Shown: positions 20,343 to 27,722 of the stretch, in pieces | Numbering within the stretch: position 1 is the stretch's first letter | Layout: every line of letters begins with the position of its first letter | Assembly: GCA_025924475.1 (NCBI GenBank) | Contig: JAICIH010000017.1 | Span: 1 to 33,931, forward strand | Direction of reading: 5' to 3' | Origin: Bryobacteraceae bacterium | GTDB lineage: Bacteria; Acidobacteriota; Terriglobia; Bryobacterales; Bryobacteraceae | DNA: 33,931 bases | Made by a program: the position numbers and the translations under genes | Notes under the pieces: model-generated | Database searches by the model: none | Seen by the model: only the letters and a program-made list of their open reading frames with translations | What the model was told of the DNA's origin: nothing

Positions 20343-20374
20343 TTCCTAACCATCATCCTTTTATCCTGTAGTTA

Positions 20375-22930
20375 TTGCCAGTTCCTCGTCTTTTCCTCAT
20401 CGATAGCTTCGGCTTTATCTTTCGCGCGTACCACGCCCGCGCCCGCTCGGGCGCGCCGCCTATGCGCACCAGCGGCGGTCTTTCGACCGAAGCCGTCTTC
20501 ATCTTCCACAACATGCTGCGAAAGCTGATTACCGGCCTCAAACCGGATTACATCGCCGCTATTTTTGAAAGCAGCGAACCCACCTTTCGCTCCGAGAGCT
20601 TTGCCGAATACAAAGCGAATCGGACCGAGATGCCGCACGATCTGGGCCAGCAGATTCCCTACATCCGCCGCCTGCTCGACGCCATGCAGATCCCGGTGCT
20701 CCAGTTTCCGGGCTATGAAGCCGACGACGTCATCGGCGCCATCGCCTGCCGCGAGCCCAAGAAGCCGCTCGAAGTCATCATCGTCTCGAGCGATAAAGAC
20801 ATGCTTCAACTAGTCAACCAGCGTGTCTTCATGCTCAACCCCATGAAGGACGACGAATGGTACGACGAAGCGAAGACCGAGCAGTTTATGGGCGTGAAGC
20901 CGAAGCAGGTCGCGGACCTGCTCGCGCTCAAAGGAGATTCGATCGACAATATTCCCGGCGCCCCCGGCATCGGCGATAAAGGCGCGCGCGAGTTGATCGC
21001 CCGCTTCGGCTCCGTGGAAGCGCTCCTGGAACGCGCCTCCGAAGTGGAGCGCAAGATGTATCGCGAGAGTCTGCTCAACAATCGCAAGCAGATCGAACTC
21101 AGTAAACAGCTCGCCACGATCGATACCAAAGTCCCCATCGAATGGGATCTCGAAGCGCTTCGCACGCAGCCGTTCCACAATTCCACGCTCAAGGCTTTCT
21201 ATAAGGAACTCGAGTTCTTCAGCCTGCTGAAAGATTTGCCTGCCGAAGACGATAGCGCCACTCGCGATTACGCCACGCTTTCCGATCCCGCCGCCGTCAC
21301 CGAGTGGCTGGCGGCTCGTCCACCCGAGGCGCCCCTCGCTGTAGCTCTCGATCTGACAAATTCGTTCGCCGGTCTCGCCTATCGCACCGGTGTCGGCCGC
21401 GCTGTTCCTCTTTCTTTGCTTGAATCGCTGCGCCCCGTATTTGAATCGGAAACGATCCCAAAAGTCGTACACGATTACAAGGCGTTCCTGCTCGCCGCCG
21501 CGTCCATTGATATTCAGCCGAAAAACGTGGTGGACGACGTGATGCTTTACGCCTTCCTGCTTTGCGCCGATCCGGGCGGCTGTTCCCCCGAAGCGGTTGC
21601 GGAGCGCTTTCTCGATCGCAAACTGAATGCCGCCGCCGAGCAGCAGGCCGAAGCCACTTTGGCCATTGCCGAAATGCTGCGGCCGCAGCTTACGCCGCAG
21701 GAACTCGATAGCGTCTATGGCGACATCGATCTGCCGCTCGCGCCGGTTCTTGCCCAAATGGAGAAGAACGGCATCCGTGTGGACACTGCCGTTTTGTCGG
21801 AATTGTCTACGCGCCTCTCCGAACGCATCGAAACCTTCGCGCAGAAGGTTTACGACCTCGCCGGCCATCCGTTCAACCTCAATTCGCCGCAGCAGTTGGG
21901 CAAGGTGCTGTTCGAAGAGATGAATCTTCCGTCTCCGGTGAAATACGGCAAGGGCAAAGTGATCTCGACGGCCGCTGACGTGCTCGAAGGGCTCGCTGCC
22001 GCGTATCCTGTCGCCCAGCACGTGCTCGACTACCGCCAACTCACCAAACTGAAGGGCACGTATATCGACGCGCTTCCGCTTCTCATCCGCGCCGAAACTG
22101 GCCGCTTGCACACGACATTTAATCAAGCCGGCGCCGCCACCGGCCGCATGTCTTCATCCAATCCCAATCTGCAAAACATTCCTATCCGCACCCAGGAGGG
22201 CCGCGAGATTCGCTCCGCCTTCGTGCCAGAGCAAGGCTGGCATCTGGTGGTTGCCGACTACTCCCAAATCGAGCTCCGCCTGCTGGCGCACATGTCCGGT
22301 GACAAATTGCTCACGGATGCCTTTATCCGCGGTGAAGACATTCACACGCGCACGGCAGCGGAAGTCTTCAACGTAGATCCGCTGATGGTCACGCCCGATA
22401 TGCGCCGTTCCGCCAAAACCGTTAACTTCGGAATCGTGTACGGGCAAACGCCTTTTGGACTGGCGCAGCAATTATCGATTAGCCGCAAGGAAGCTGAAAT
22501 CTATATCGGACGCTACTTCGAGCGCTACTCGGGTGTCCTGGAATTTAAAGAGCAGGTCCTCGAAGAAGTTCGTCAGAGCGGCGTCGCGAAAACGCTGCTG
22601 GGCCGCCGCCGTCCCATTCCCGACATGCAAAGCCGCAATCCATCCGCCCGCGCCTTCGCCGAACGGACCGCCTTCAACACACCTCTGCAGGGCACTGCCG
22701 CGGATCTCATCAAAATGGCTATGATCCGTATCGCCCGCCAGCTCGAAGAGAAAAAAATGCGATCCCGGATGCTCCTGCAAGTACATGACGAACTCGTGTT
22801 CGAAGCGCCGCCGGAGGAAAAAGACGATCTGCAAGAATTGGTGAAAACCGAAATGGAATCCGTATATCGACTTTCCGTTCCGCTCGCCGTGGATACCGGC
22901 AGCGGTCCGAATTGGAGGGACGCGAAATGA
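20375..22930 (+). CDS. polA: DNA polymerase I
   Basis: An 851-residue repair and Okazaki-processing polymerase. The 5' nuclease domain (about 1-290) has LIDSFGFIFRAYHA, YEADDVIGAIA, VSSDKDMLQLV and the H3TH segment GDSIDNIPGAPGIGDKGA. The polymerase domain has motif A DYSQIELRLLAH (Asp628), motif B RRSAKTVNFGIVYG and motif C QVHDELVFE (His804-Asp805-Glu806), all intact. The middle 3'-5' exonuclease domain is eroded: the DTE metal motif reads DLT (Asp326, Thr328) and the YxxxD motif is missing, so proofreading is probably absent. The start must be the TTG at 20375, because a stop codon lies two codons upstream and the next ATG would delete the nuclease N-terminus. TATCCT at 20362-20367 may be a -10 element. 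It is coupled to the next gene by ATGA. Confidence 0.97.
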   Translation: MPVPRLFLIDSFGFIFRAYHARARSGAPPMRTSGGLSTEAVFIFHNMLRKLITGLKPDYIAAIFESSEPTFRSESFAEYKANRTEMPHDLGQQIPYIRRLLDAMQIPVLQFPGYEADDVIGAIACREPKKPLEVIIVSSDKDMLQLVNQRVFMLNPMKDDEWYDEAKTEQFMGVKPKQVADLLALKGDSIDNIPGAPGIGDKGARELIARFGSVEALLERASEVERKMYRESLLNNRKQIELSKQLATIDTKVPIEWDLEALRTQPFHNSTLKAFYKELEFFSLLKDLPAEDDSATRDYATLSDPAAVTEWLAARPPEAPLAVALDLTNSFAGLAYRTGVGRAVPLSLLESLRPVFESETIPKVVHDYKAFLLAAASIDIQPKNVVDDVMLYAFLLCADPGGCSPEAVAERFLDRKLNAAAEQQAEATLAIAEMLRPQLTPQELDSVYGDIDLPLAPVLAQMEKNGIRVDTAVLSELSTRLSERIETFAQKVYDLAGHPFNLNSPQQLGKVLFEEMNLPSPVKYGKGKVISTAADVLEGLAAAYPVAQHVLDYRQLTKLKGTYIDALPLLIRAETGRLHTTFNQAGAATGRMSSSNPNLQNIPIRTQEGREIRSAFVPEQGWHLVVADYSQIELRLLAHMSGDKLLTDAFIRGEDIHTRTAAEVFNVDPLMVTPDMRRSAKTVNFGIVYGQTPFGLAQQLSISRKEAEIYIGRYFERYSGVLEFKEQVLEEVRQSGVAKTLLGRRRPIPDMQSRNPSARAFAERTAFNTPLQGTAADLIKMAMIRIARQLEEKKMRSRMLLQVHDELVFEAPPEEKDDLQELVKTEMESVYRLSVPLAVDTGSGPNWRDAK

Positions 22931-23550
22931 CGCACCGCTGCGCTCTTCTTCTCTCGATCCTTTGCGCGTTGGCCGCTTGCAGTGGTAGTGCACCTGTTAA
23001 GGAGCGCCCCGCGCCGGCCGAATACAAAGTGAAACTCGCCACGACCAAGGGCGATGTCGTGATTCTGGTCCATCGCGATTGGGCGCCCATCGGCGCGGAT
23101 CACTTCTACAATCTGGTGAAGCACGGCTACTACGACAACAATGCCTTCTTTCGCGCACTAAAGGACTACATCGTGCAGTGGGGCATCAATGGCGATCCGA
23201 AAGTCTATGCGCGCTGGGACGCCGTGAAGATTAAGGACGATCCGCCGAAAATGCCCAACAAAATCGGCACGGTCGTCTTCGCCACTCCCAGCGAGCCGAA
23301 CCAGCGCACTACGCATATCTTCATCAATATCCATGACAACAGCGAAAATCTGGATTCCAGAGGATTCGTTCCATTTGGCGAAGTCATCCTGGGGCTGAAT
23401 AACATCATGAATGTCTACATGGATTACGGCGAAGGCGCGCCGGATGGGCAAGGCCCCAGCCAGGAAGAAGCCGCCCATGGCGGCAACGCGTATTTCAAAA
23501 AGAATTTTCCGAAGTTGGATTACATTCTCAAAGCGACCGTCATACCGTAA
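22927..23550 (+). CDS. Cyclophilin-type peptidyl-prolyl isomerase, predicted lipoprotein
   Basis: A 207-residue protein that should catalyse prolyl cis-trans isomerisation during folding of exported proteins. The N-terminus MTHRCALLLSILCALAACSGS has a lipobox LAAC with acceptor Cys18, so it should be lipid-anchored in the periplasm. The cyclophilin core follows: DHFYNLVKHGYYDNNAFFRA (with the conserved Arg), YIVQWGINGDP, IGTVVFATP, QRTTHIFINIHDN, and GFVPFGEVILGLN. The start is the ATG at 22927, overlapping the polA stop in ATGA, so it is likely translated from the polA message. The frame extends 5 codons further upstream but without a better start. It converges with the VCBS protein gene across 11 bp. 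Confidence 0.94.
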   Translation: MTHRCALLLSILCALAACSGSAPVKERPAPAEYKVKLATTKGDVVILVHRDWAPIGADHFYNLVKHGYYDNNAFFRALKDYIVQWGINGDPKVYARWDAVKIKDDPPKMPNKIGTVVFATPSEPNQRTTHIFINIHDNSENLDSRGFVPFGEVILGLNNIMNVYMDYGEGAPDGQGPSQEEAAHGGNAYFKKNFPKLDYILKATVIP

Positions 23551-23579
23551 TACGCGAGGCGCTACTTCGCGCTCGTATT
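23549..23579. terminator. Imperfect inverted repeat between convergent genes
   Basis: The 3' ends of the cyclophilin gene and the DUF1080-VCBS gene are 11 bp apart. The sequence there forms an imperfect inverted repeat: AATACGCGAGGCGC on the left (23549-23562) against GCGCTCGTATT on the right (23569-23579), with small bulges and a 6-nt loop. It could stop transcription from both sides, but no long U-tract follows on either strand, so the call is tentative. Confidence 0.35.
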
Positions 23580-25427
23580 CAAGTACACATAAGCGCCACG
23601 ACGGCCTGCTGTCAAAATGTCTGGCCGGCCATCTCCGTTAACGTCGGCCGCAACGATCTGTGTGCCGATGCCGGCGATGTTGGTCACGATTCCCGGCACG
23701 AACTCCACCTGCCCGCCCGGTTTCCGCACCATTCTGAACCAATAGACGACTGGAGGCGAGTCGAAATCGTCTTCGGGATACTCGATGCCATGCGACCACC
23801 AGCGTTTGCCGGTGACGATGTCCTTGGTTCCATCGCCGTCGATGTCGGCGAGCGCCAAGCCGTGGAGTTCGGTAAAGGCCACAGACTTGTCCGTTTCCTC
23901 CCAGTTCTTACGCTCTTCGGGAGTAGCATCGGGCTTGTCCATGATCATGTGCATCTTCCAGGAGATCGCGTCTCCGTTGCGCTGCTGCTCCCACCAGGCG
24001 AGACCGGGCCCATGCGCAAAGAGGCTGCCGATCACATCGGGAAGACCGTCGCCGTTCACATCGTAAAGAAACATATCGGCACCGCGCACAAACGGGTCGT
24101 TGCCGCGGCCGAAGGGCGCTGGATGAACTTCCCATAGGCCGCTTTCCGGTCCGGCGGTCGGCTGCTGAATCCATGCTGTTCCAACCAGGACGTCGGTCCT
24201 GCCATCGCCGTTCACATCGCCCAAGCCCGCGGCGTGGCCGCCGTATGAGCCCTTCGACGAAATGGCATGGAAGGTCCAAGGTTTTGTGACATCGGTCCCA
24301 TCGGGCTTTGAGTATCCGACCACGCGATTGGGATCGCGGCCGAGGGTCACGATGAGTTCAGGCTTGCCATCGCCATCGACGTCCCCGAAGGCGGTGGTTT
24401 CGGAATCATTGTCGGCGACTCTGTATTCGTTCCAATGACGTGACTCGGTTTGGGGATTGATGTAGAGATAGATGCCGGGCTTTTCCGCGGCGCAGCAATA
24501 ATTGACCTTGAGAATGTCAGTCCAGCCATCGTGATTGAAATCGTAGGCGTAAAGGATGAAAGAGTCGGTGTAGCCGCCGGCTTGATTCGCGGCGCCGATG
24601 CTGTAGGTCCGAGGCGCGTAAATTTCGACGCCAGTCTGGAAGGACGGGCCGGGATAGTAATACGGTCCGGCCACGACATCCATGACGCCGTCGTGATTGA
24701 AATCGCCGGCGGTGATTCCTTCTGAGTAATAACGGTCGGTAAGCTGCAAGCGGCGGAAGCCTGCGCCGGTGATTTCGGTGGGAAGACCCATGCGGCGGTT
24801 GAGCAGGTTATTAAGTGCGATGTCTTTGACGCGAAGATCACCTTTCGATAGACCCAGGGCGATCTGGCCGTAGGGGCTGCCAGTATCCTGCGCTGCAACC
24901 GCCGGGCCGCGTGTCATATTGGCGATCGCTCCATGAAGTTGTATAGAGAACTCACTCCAGCCGCCACCTAGATCCGTGATGGTCGCCAAGCTGTTGCGTG
25001 GCTTGCGTGCAGAAACGAGCTTACGGTCGAGTTCGTTGCCCTGGGCATCGAGCGAGACGCGATACACGTTGGCTGCATCGGCGCCCGAGATCGGCACGTA
25101 CAGGCCGCTCGTGCGACCGGCATCGAGAGGCGCATTGCGAAGCAGCACGCCGCCCTCACACGAAGAGCACTGGAAAGCGAGTTTCAGGATGACGTCTTCG
25201 TAGCCCTTGTCGAGAACAAGCCAACCGCTGGAGCCAGGCTTCGCGGTCGCGGCAATGGCGCCGTTTTGGACTTGCCATGTGGCGCCGCCAAGGGTATGCC
25301 ATCCCGCGAGGCTTGTGCCGTTGAAGGGATGAAGGGTTGTGGGAGGCGCCTCCGCATGCAGCGCGAGGACGTAGAAGAGAAGGCTTGCCGAGGCGGCGAA
25401 TATTGTTACGCGGGGGCGTTCAAACAT
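23562..25427 (-). CDS. Secreted DUF1080 (3-keto-glycoside hydrolase-like) and FG-GAP/VCBS repeat fusion
   Basis: A 621-residue exported protein. The signal peptide (about 1-26) has core TIFAASASLLFYVLALHAEA. A concanavalin-like DUF1080/3-keto-disaccharide-hydrolase-type domain follows (about 30-210: LHPFNGTSLAGWHTLGGATWQVQNGAI, FQCSSCEGGVLLRN). Then come at least seven FG-GAP/VCBS blades with calcium-loop signatures (GDFNHDGVMDVV, YDFNHDGWTDIL, GDVDGDGKPELI, GDVNGDGRTDVL, YDVNGDGLPDVI, ADIDGDGTKDIV, ADVNGDGRPDIL), enough for a seven-bladed beta-propeller. GAGG lies 6 bp before the ATG. The propeller could bind substrate or a partner. Hydrolytic activity is inferred from the family only. It is divergent from the second DUF1080 gene. 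Confidence 0.9.
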   Translation of the reverse strand: MFERPRVTIFAASASLLFYVLALHAEAPPTTLHPFNGTSLAGWHTLGGATWQVQNGAIAATAKPGSSGWLVLDKGYEDVILKLAFQCSSCEGGVLLRNAPLDAGRTSGLYVPISGADAANVYRVSLDAQGNELDRKLVSARKPRNSLATITDLGGGWSEFSIQLHGAIANMTRGPAVAAQDTGSPYGQIALGLSKGDLRVKDIALNNLLNRRMGLPTEITGAGFRRLQLTDRYYSEGITAGDFNHDGVMDVVAGPYYYPGPSFQTGVEIYAPRTYSIGAANQAGGYTDSFILYAYDFNHDGWTDILKVNYCCAAEKPGIYLYINPQTESRHWNEYRVADNDSETTAFGDVDGDGKPELIVTLGRDPNRVVGYSKPDGTDVTKPWTFHAISSKGSYGGHAAGLGDVNGDGRTDVLVGTAWIQQPTAGPESGLWEVHPAPFGRGNDPFVRGADMFLYDVNGDGLPDVIGSLFAHGPGLAWWEQQRNGDAISWKMHMIMDKPDATPEERKNWEETDKSVAFTELHGLALADIDGDGTKDIVTGKRWWSHGIEYPEDDFDSPPVVYWFRMVRKPGGQVEFVPGIVTNIAGIGTQIVAADVNGDGRPDILTAGRRGAYVYLNTSAK

Positions 25428-25651
25428 GGATGCCTCACTTTCGTTACTGACGGCAGCTCACGGCTGCCGAGGCCAGATATATTATGCACGAAAGATGGGA
25501 CTTCGTCTTAAAAAGATTTGGCTCAGCTAAAGTGAGCTCGTCGATCTCTCGCAATCGTAGCGGCTCCAAATAGCGCTTGACACCCATCAGCGGCGGGATG
25601 TATAGTCTCGTCCTGAGGTACGTCCCAACTGCTGGGACGAAGTCTCGCACT
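25428..25651. promoter_or_regulatory. Divergent control region between the two DUF1080 genes
   Basis: 224 bp drive two opposite genes. Rightward promoter: TTGACA at 25577-25582, an 18-bp spacer and TATAGT at 25601-25606. Leftward: TAATAT read on the minus strand (25484-25479) is a possible -10 without a clear -35. A copy of GGGACTTCGTCTT at 25497-25509 sits where its -35 would be, and a second copy, reversed, is at 25634-25646. Perfect 7-5-7 inverted repeats lie in both leaders: CGGCAGC/GCTGCCG (25451-25457, 25463-25469) and CGTCCCA/TGGGACG (25621-25627, 25633-25639). Confidence 0.7.
25577..25606 (+). promoter_or_regulatory. Sigma-70-type promoter of the DUF1080-isomerase unit
   Basis: Perfect -35 hexamer TTGACA, 18-bp spacer, and -10 TATAGT preceded directly by TG. 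The block GGATGTATAGTCTC (25596-25609) that contains the -10 recurs exactly at 27644-27657 before the PQQ dehydrogenase gene. Expected transcription start is about 40 nt before the ATG at 25652, so the 7-5-7 hairpin falls in the leader. Confidence 0.75.
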
Positions 25652-26659
25652 ATGCGTCTCTTAACGATCTCCGCTGTTTCGTTCGCCTTTCTGGCGTGTT
25701 CACTGAATGCCATCGCCGCCGATAAGGATTTCAACGGCCGTTGGGATCTGATCGTTCACAACAACCCCAACTGCACCGTCACCTGCGCATGGTGGCTGGA
25801 AGTGATGGGCGCCGGTACGCCGGAAGTGAAAGCCACGTTCGTTGGATTTCCCGACGGCAGCTTGCATGAATTGCCGGATCTGACGATTAAGGACGGCGTT
25901 CTGCATTTTGCGTGGAATCCACCAGCGCGCACCCGACAGGGTCGAGAGTCCGCGGCGCCCGCTGCAGGAGCGGCGGCTCCGGCGCAGCATCATATGGACT
26001 ACGAGGTGCGATATGTCAACGGCAAGCTCGAAGGGAAAGTAACCGGCGCCAAGAACCTCACTTTCACAGGTGAGCGTGCACCCGCAATTAATGAGCATGA
26101 CGACGGCACCTGGATGAAAGGAAAGCCAATCGTCCTTTTCAATGGTAAGGACCTGACCGGCTGGACTGGCATCCGGACCGAAAACGCGGAAGGCTGGACC
26201 GTGGAAAACGGCATCCTGACGAGCAGGGGTCACGCGGACGATCTGGTGACGAGAGAGAAGTACTGGAATTTCGAGCTGCATGCCGAATACAACCTGGAAG
26301 AACGGAGCAACAGCGGCATCGGACTCCGCGGCCGGTACGAAGTACAAATCGCTTCGGATTTTGGCCGGCCGCCTGGTATGCATGGCACCGGTGCGCTGTA
26401 TACGCGAATTCTTCCGCCTGTGAACGCGAGCAAGCCTGCCGGGGAATGGCAGACATACGATATCCGGCTGGTGGGCATGGAGGTCACGACGGTCCTCAAT
26501 GGGGTGAAGCTGTACGAGAGAGGCGTGATCGATGGGCTGACCGGGATCGCGTACGATCCTTATGAAGGTAAGCCGGGTTCGCTCGAGTTGCAGGGCGACC
26601 ACGGGGCGGTTAAGTTTCGGAATCTGGTTCTGACGCCACTTACAAAGAAAGCCAAGTAG
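25652..26659 (+). CDS. Secreted DUF1080 (3-keto-disaccharide hydrolase-like) protein
   Basis: A 335-residue exported protein. I start it at the ATG at 25652, because MRLLTISAVSFAFLACSLNAIAA is a proper signal peptide. Upstream in-frame ATGs fall in the promoter. The first half (about 25-150) is a beta-rich domain of unknown type (DFNGRWDLIVHNNPNC, CAWWLEVMG). The second half is a DUF1080 domain: PIVLFNGKDLTGWTG, then GWTVENGILTSRG, then NFELHAEYNLEERSNSGIGLRGRYEVQI, then GALYTRILPPVNASKPAGEWQTYDIRLVG. DUF1080 members include 3-keto-glycoside hydrolases and sugar-binding proteins. No Shine-Dalgarno is obvious. It is followed 22 bp later by the TIM-barrel gene, likely co-transcribed. Confidence 0.93.
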   Translation: MRLLTISAVSFAFLACSLNAIAADKDFNGRWDLIVHNNPNCTVTCAWWLEVMGAGTPEVKATFVGFPDGSLHELPDLTIKDGVLHFAWNPPARTRQGRESAAPAAGAAAPAQHHMDYEVRYVNGKLEGKVTGAKNLTFTGERAPAINEHDDGTWMKGKPIVLFNGKDLTGWTGIRTENAEGWTVENGILTSRGHADDLVTREKYWNFELHAEYNLEERSNSGIGLRGRYEVQIASDFGRPPGMHGTGALYTRILPPVNASKPAGEWQTYDIRLVGMEVTTVLNGVKLYERGVIDGLTGIAYDPYEGKPGSLELQGDHGAVKFRNLVLTPLTKKAK

Positions 26660-26681
26660 GGCGTTCATTATTGTTTAAGCC

Positions 26682-27557
26682 ATGAGACGACGTGACTTTC
26701 TTCTCGGCTCCGCGGCCTGCATACCTTTTGCCGGCATCGCACGCCCACAAGATGCCGCTAGACGGGCGAAGCTGGACCGCGTTAGCGTGATGTCCAACGA
26801 TTTCGACGCCATCATGACAGAGGTACGGGACTGGAGCCATGCAGCTGCGCCGAAACAACTCGACATCATGGATTACCCCGAAATGCTGGCGGATCGCTAC
26901 CACATCCACAATGTGGATGTGCTCAACATCAATTTCCTCTCGATGGAACCGTCGTATTACAGGAAATTCAGCGGGCGGCTGAAGGCAGCCAAATCGAAGA
27001 TGGTGAACATGCCAGTGGAGCTGGACGAAAAAGGCTACGCGGGAATCGTCAGCACTTGCTCGCCCGATCCTGCGCTCCGCGCAAAGGCTGTCGATCTCAC
27101 GAAAAAATGGATTGATATCGCGTCAATGATCGAGTGCCCGAGCATTATGGTCAATCAGGGTACCCGCGCGTTGCCGGAAGACCTGGCGCCATGCATCGAC
27201 GCGCTGAAAACACTCAAGGCCTACAGCAAATCGAAGAAGGTCGCGATCGTTATGGAGAACCGCGGCCGCACGCCACCGGAAAAGCTGGCGCAGTTGATCA
27301 GGGCTTCCGGAATTTATGTGAATCCCGACATTGGAAACTTCCCCGACGAAGACACCCGTGCTCGCGGGCTGCGGCTGTTATACCCGCTTTCTTACAACGT
27401 CAGTCATGTCAAGATGAGCCCACGATTCGACTTCGCCAATGCAATCAGAATTTCGAAGGAGATGGGGTTCAAGGGAGTGTACTCGATTGAGGCCGGCGGC
27501 GCCGATCCATACGCAAAAGTGCAGACGGTGCTCGACGCGTTGCTCGCAAACATGTAA
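26682..27557 (+). CDS. Tat-exported sugar phosphate isomerase/epimerase-like TIM barrel
   Basis: A 291-residue protein of the xylose-isomerase-like TIM-barrel superfamily. The N-terminus MRRRDFLLGSAACIPFAGIA is a twin-arginine signal, so it is exported folded, which fits a metal enzyme. The expected four metal ligands are visible in order: Glu192 (VMENRG), Asp216 (NPDIGNF), His242 (SHVKM) and Glu270 (SIEAGG). Relatives isomerise, epimerise or eliminate on (keto-)sugars; the exact reaction is not readable. The position directly after the DUF1080 gene and before the PQQ dehydrogenase suggests it acts on the same periplasmic sugar. No ribosome-binding site is seen, and translation may be coupled. 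Confidence 0.9.
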   Translation: MRRRDFLLGSAACIPFAGIARPQDAARRAKLDRVSVMSNDFDAIMTEVRDWSHAAAPKQLDIMDYPEMLADRYHIHNVDVLNINFLSMEPSYYRKFSGRLKAAKSKMVNMPVELDEKGYAGIVSTCSPDPALRAKAVDLTKKWIDIASMIECPSIMVNQGTRALPEDLAPCIDALKTLKAYSKSKKVAIVMENRGRTPPEKLAQLIRASGIYVNPDIGNFPDEDTRARGLRLLYPLSYNVSHVKMSPRFDFANAIRISKEMGFKGVYSIEAGGADPYAKVQTVLDALLANM

Positions 27558-27722
27558 TCGCCAGATTCGAACTTCCACATTGTGAAACGCGCGTATCGTA
27601 GTCGTTCAATAAACCCCAAATACGTTTGACATCGTGAATAGGTGGATGTATAGTCTCAATGTTTTGAGACTTCGTCTCACTACGACTTAAGACAAAATCT
27701 TAAGCCGGAGAGGAGGTTCATC
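27558..27722 (+). promoter_or_regulatory. Promoter and structured leader of the PQQ dehydrogenase gene
   Basis: The promoter is TTGACA at 27626-27631, a 17-bp spacer and TATAGT at 27649-27654. Three inverted repeats follow: AGTCTCAA/TTGAGACT (27652-27659, 27664-27671); TGAGAC/GTCTCA (27665-27670, 27674-27679), which shares the middle arm with the first, so the two are mutually exclusive as RNA hairpins; and CTTAAGA/TCTTAAG with a 5-nt loop (27686-27692, 27698-27704). A strong AGGAGG at 27711-27716 stands 6 bp before the GTG start. The overlap of alternative stems could serve as an operator or an RNA switch. Confidence 0.72.

Noticed and set aside
20810..22126. 438-codon minus-strand open frame inside polA
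   Set aside because: Antisense shadow of polA; no family features, and the polA polymerase motifs are intact on the plus strand.
25700..26668. 322-codon minus-strand open frame opposite the second DUF1080 gene
   Set aside because: Shadow frame; the plus strand has a signal peptide and a clear DUF1080 domain.
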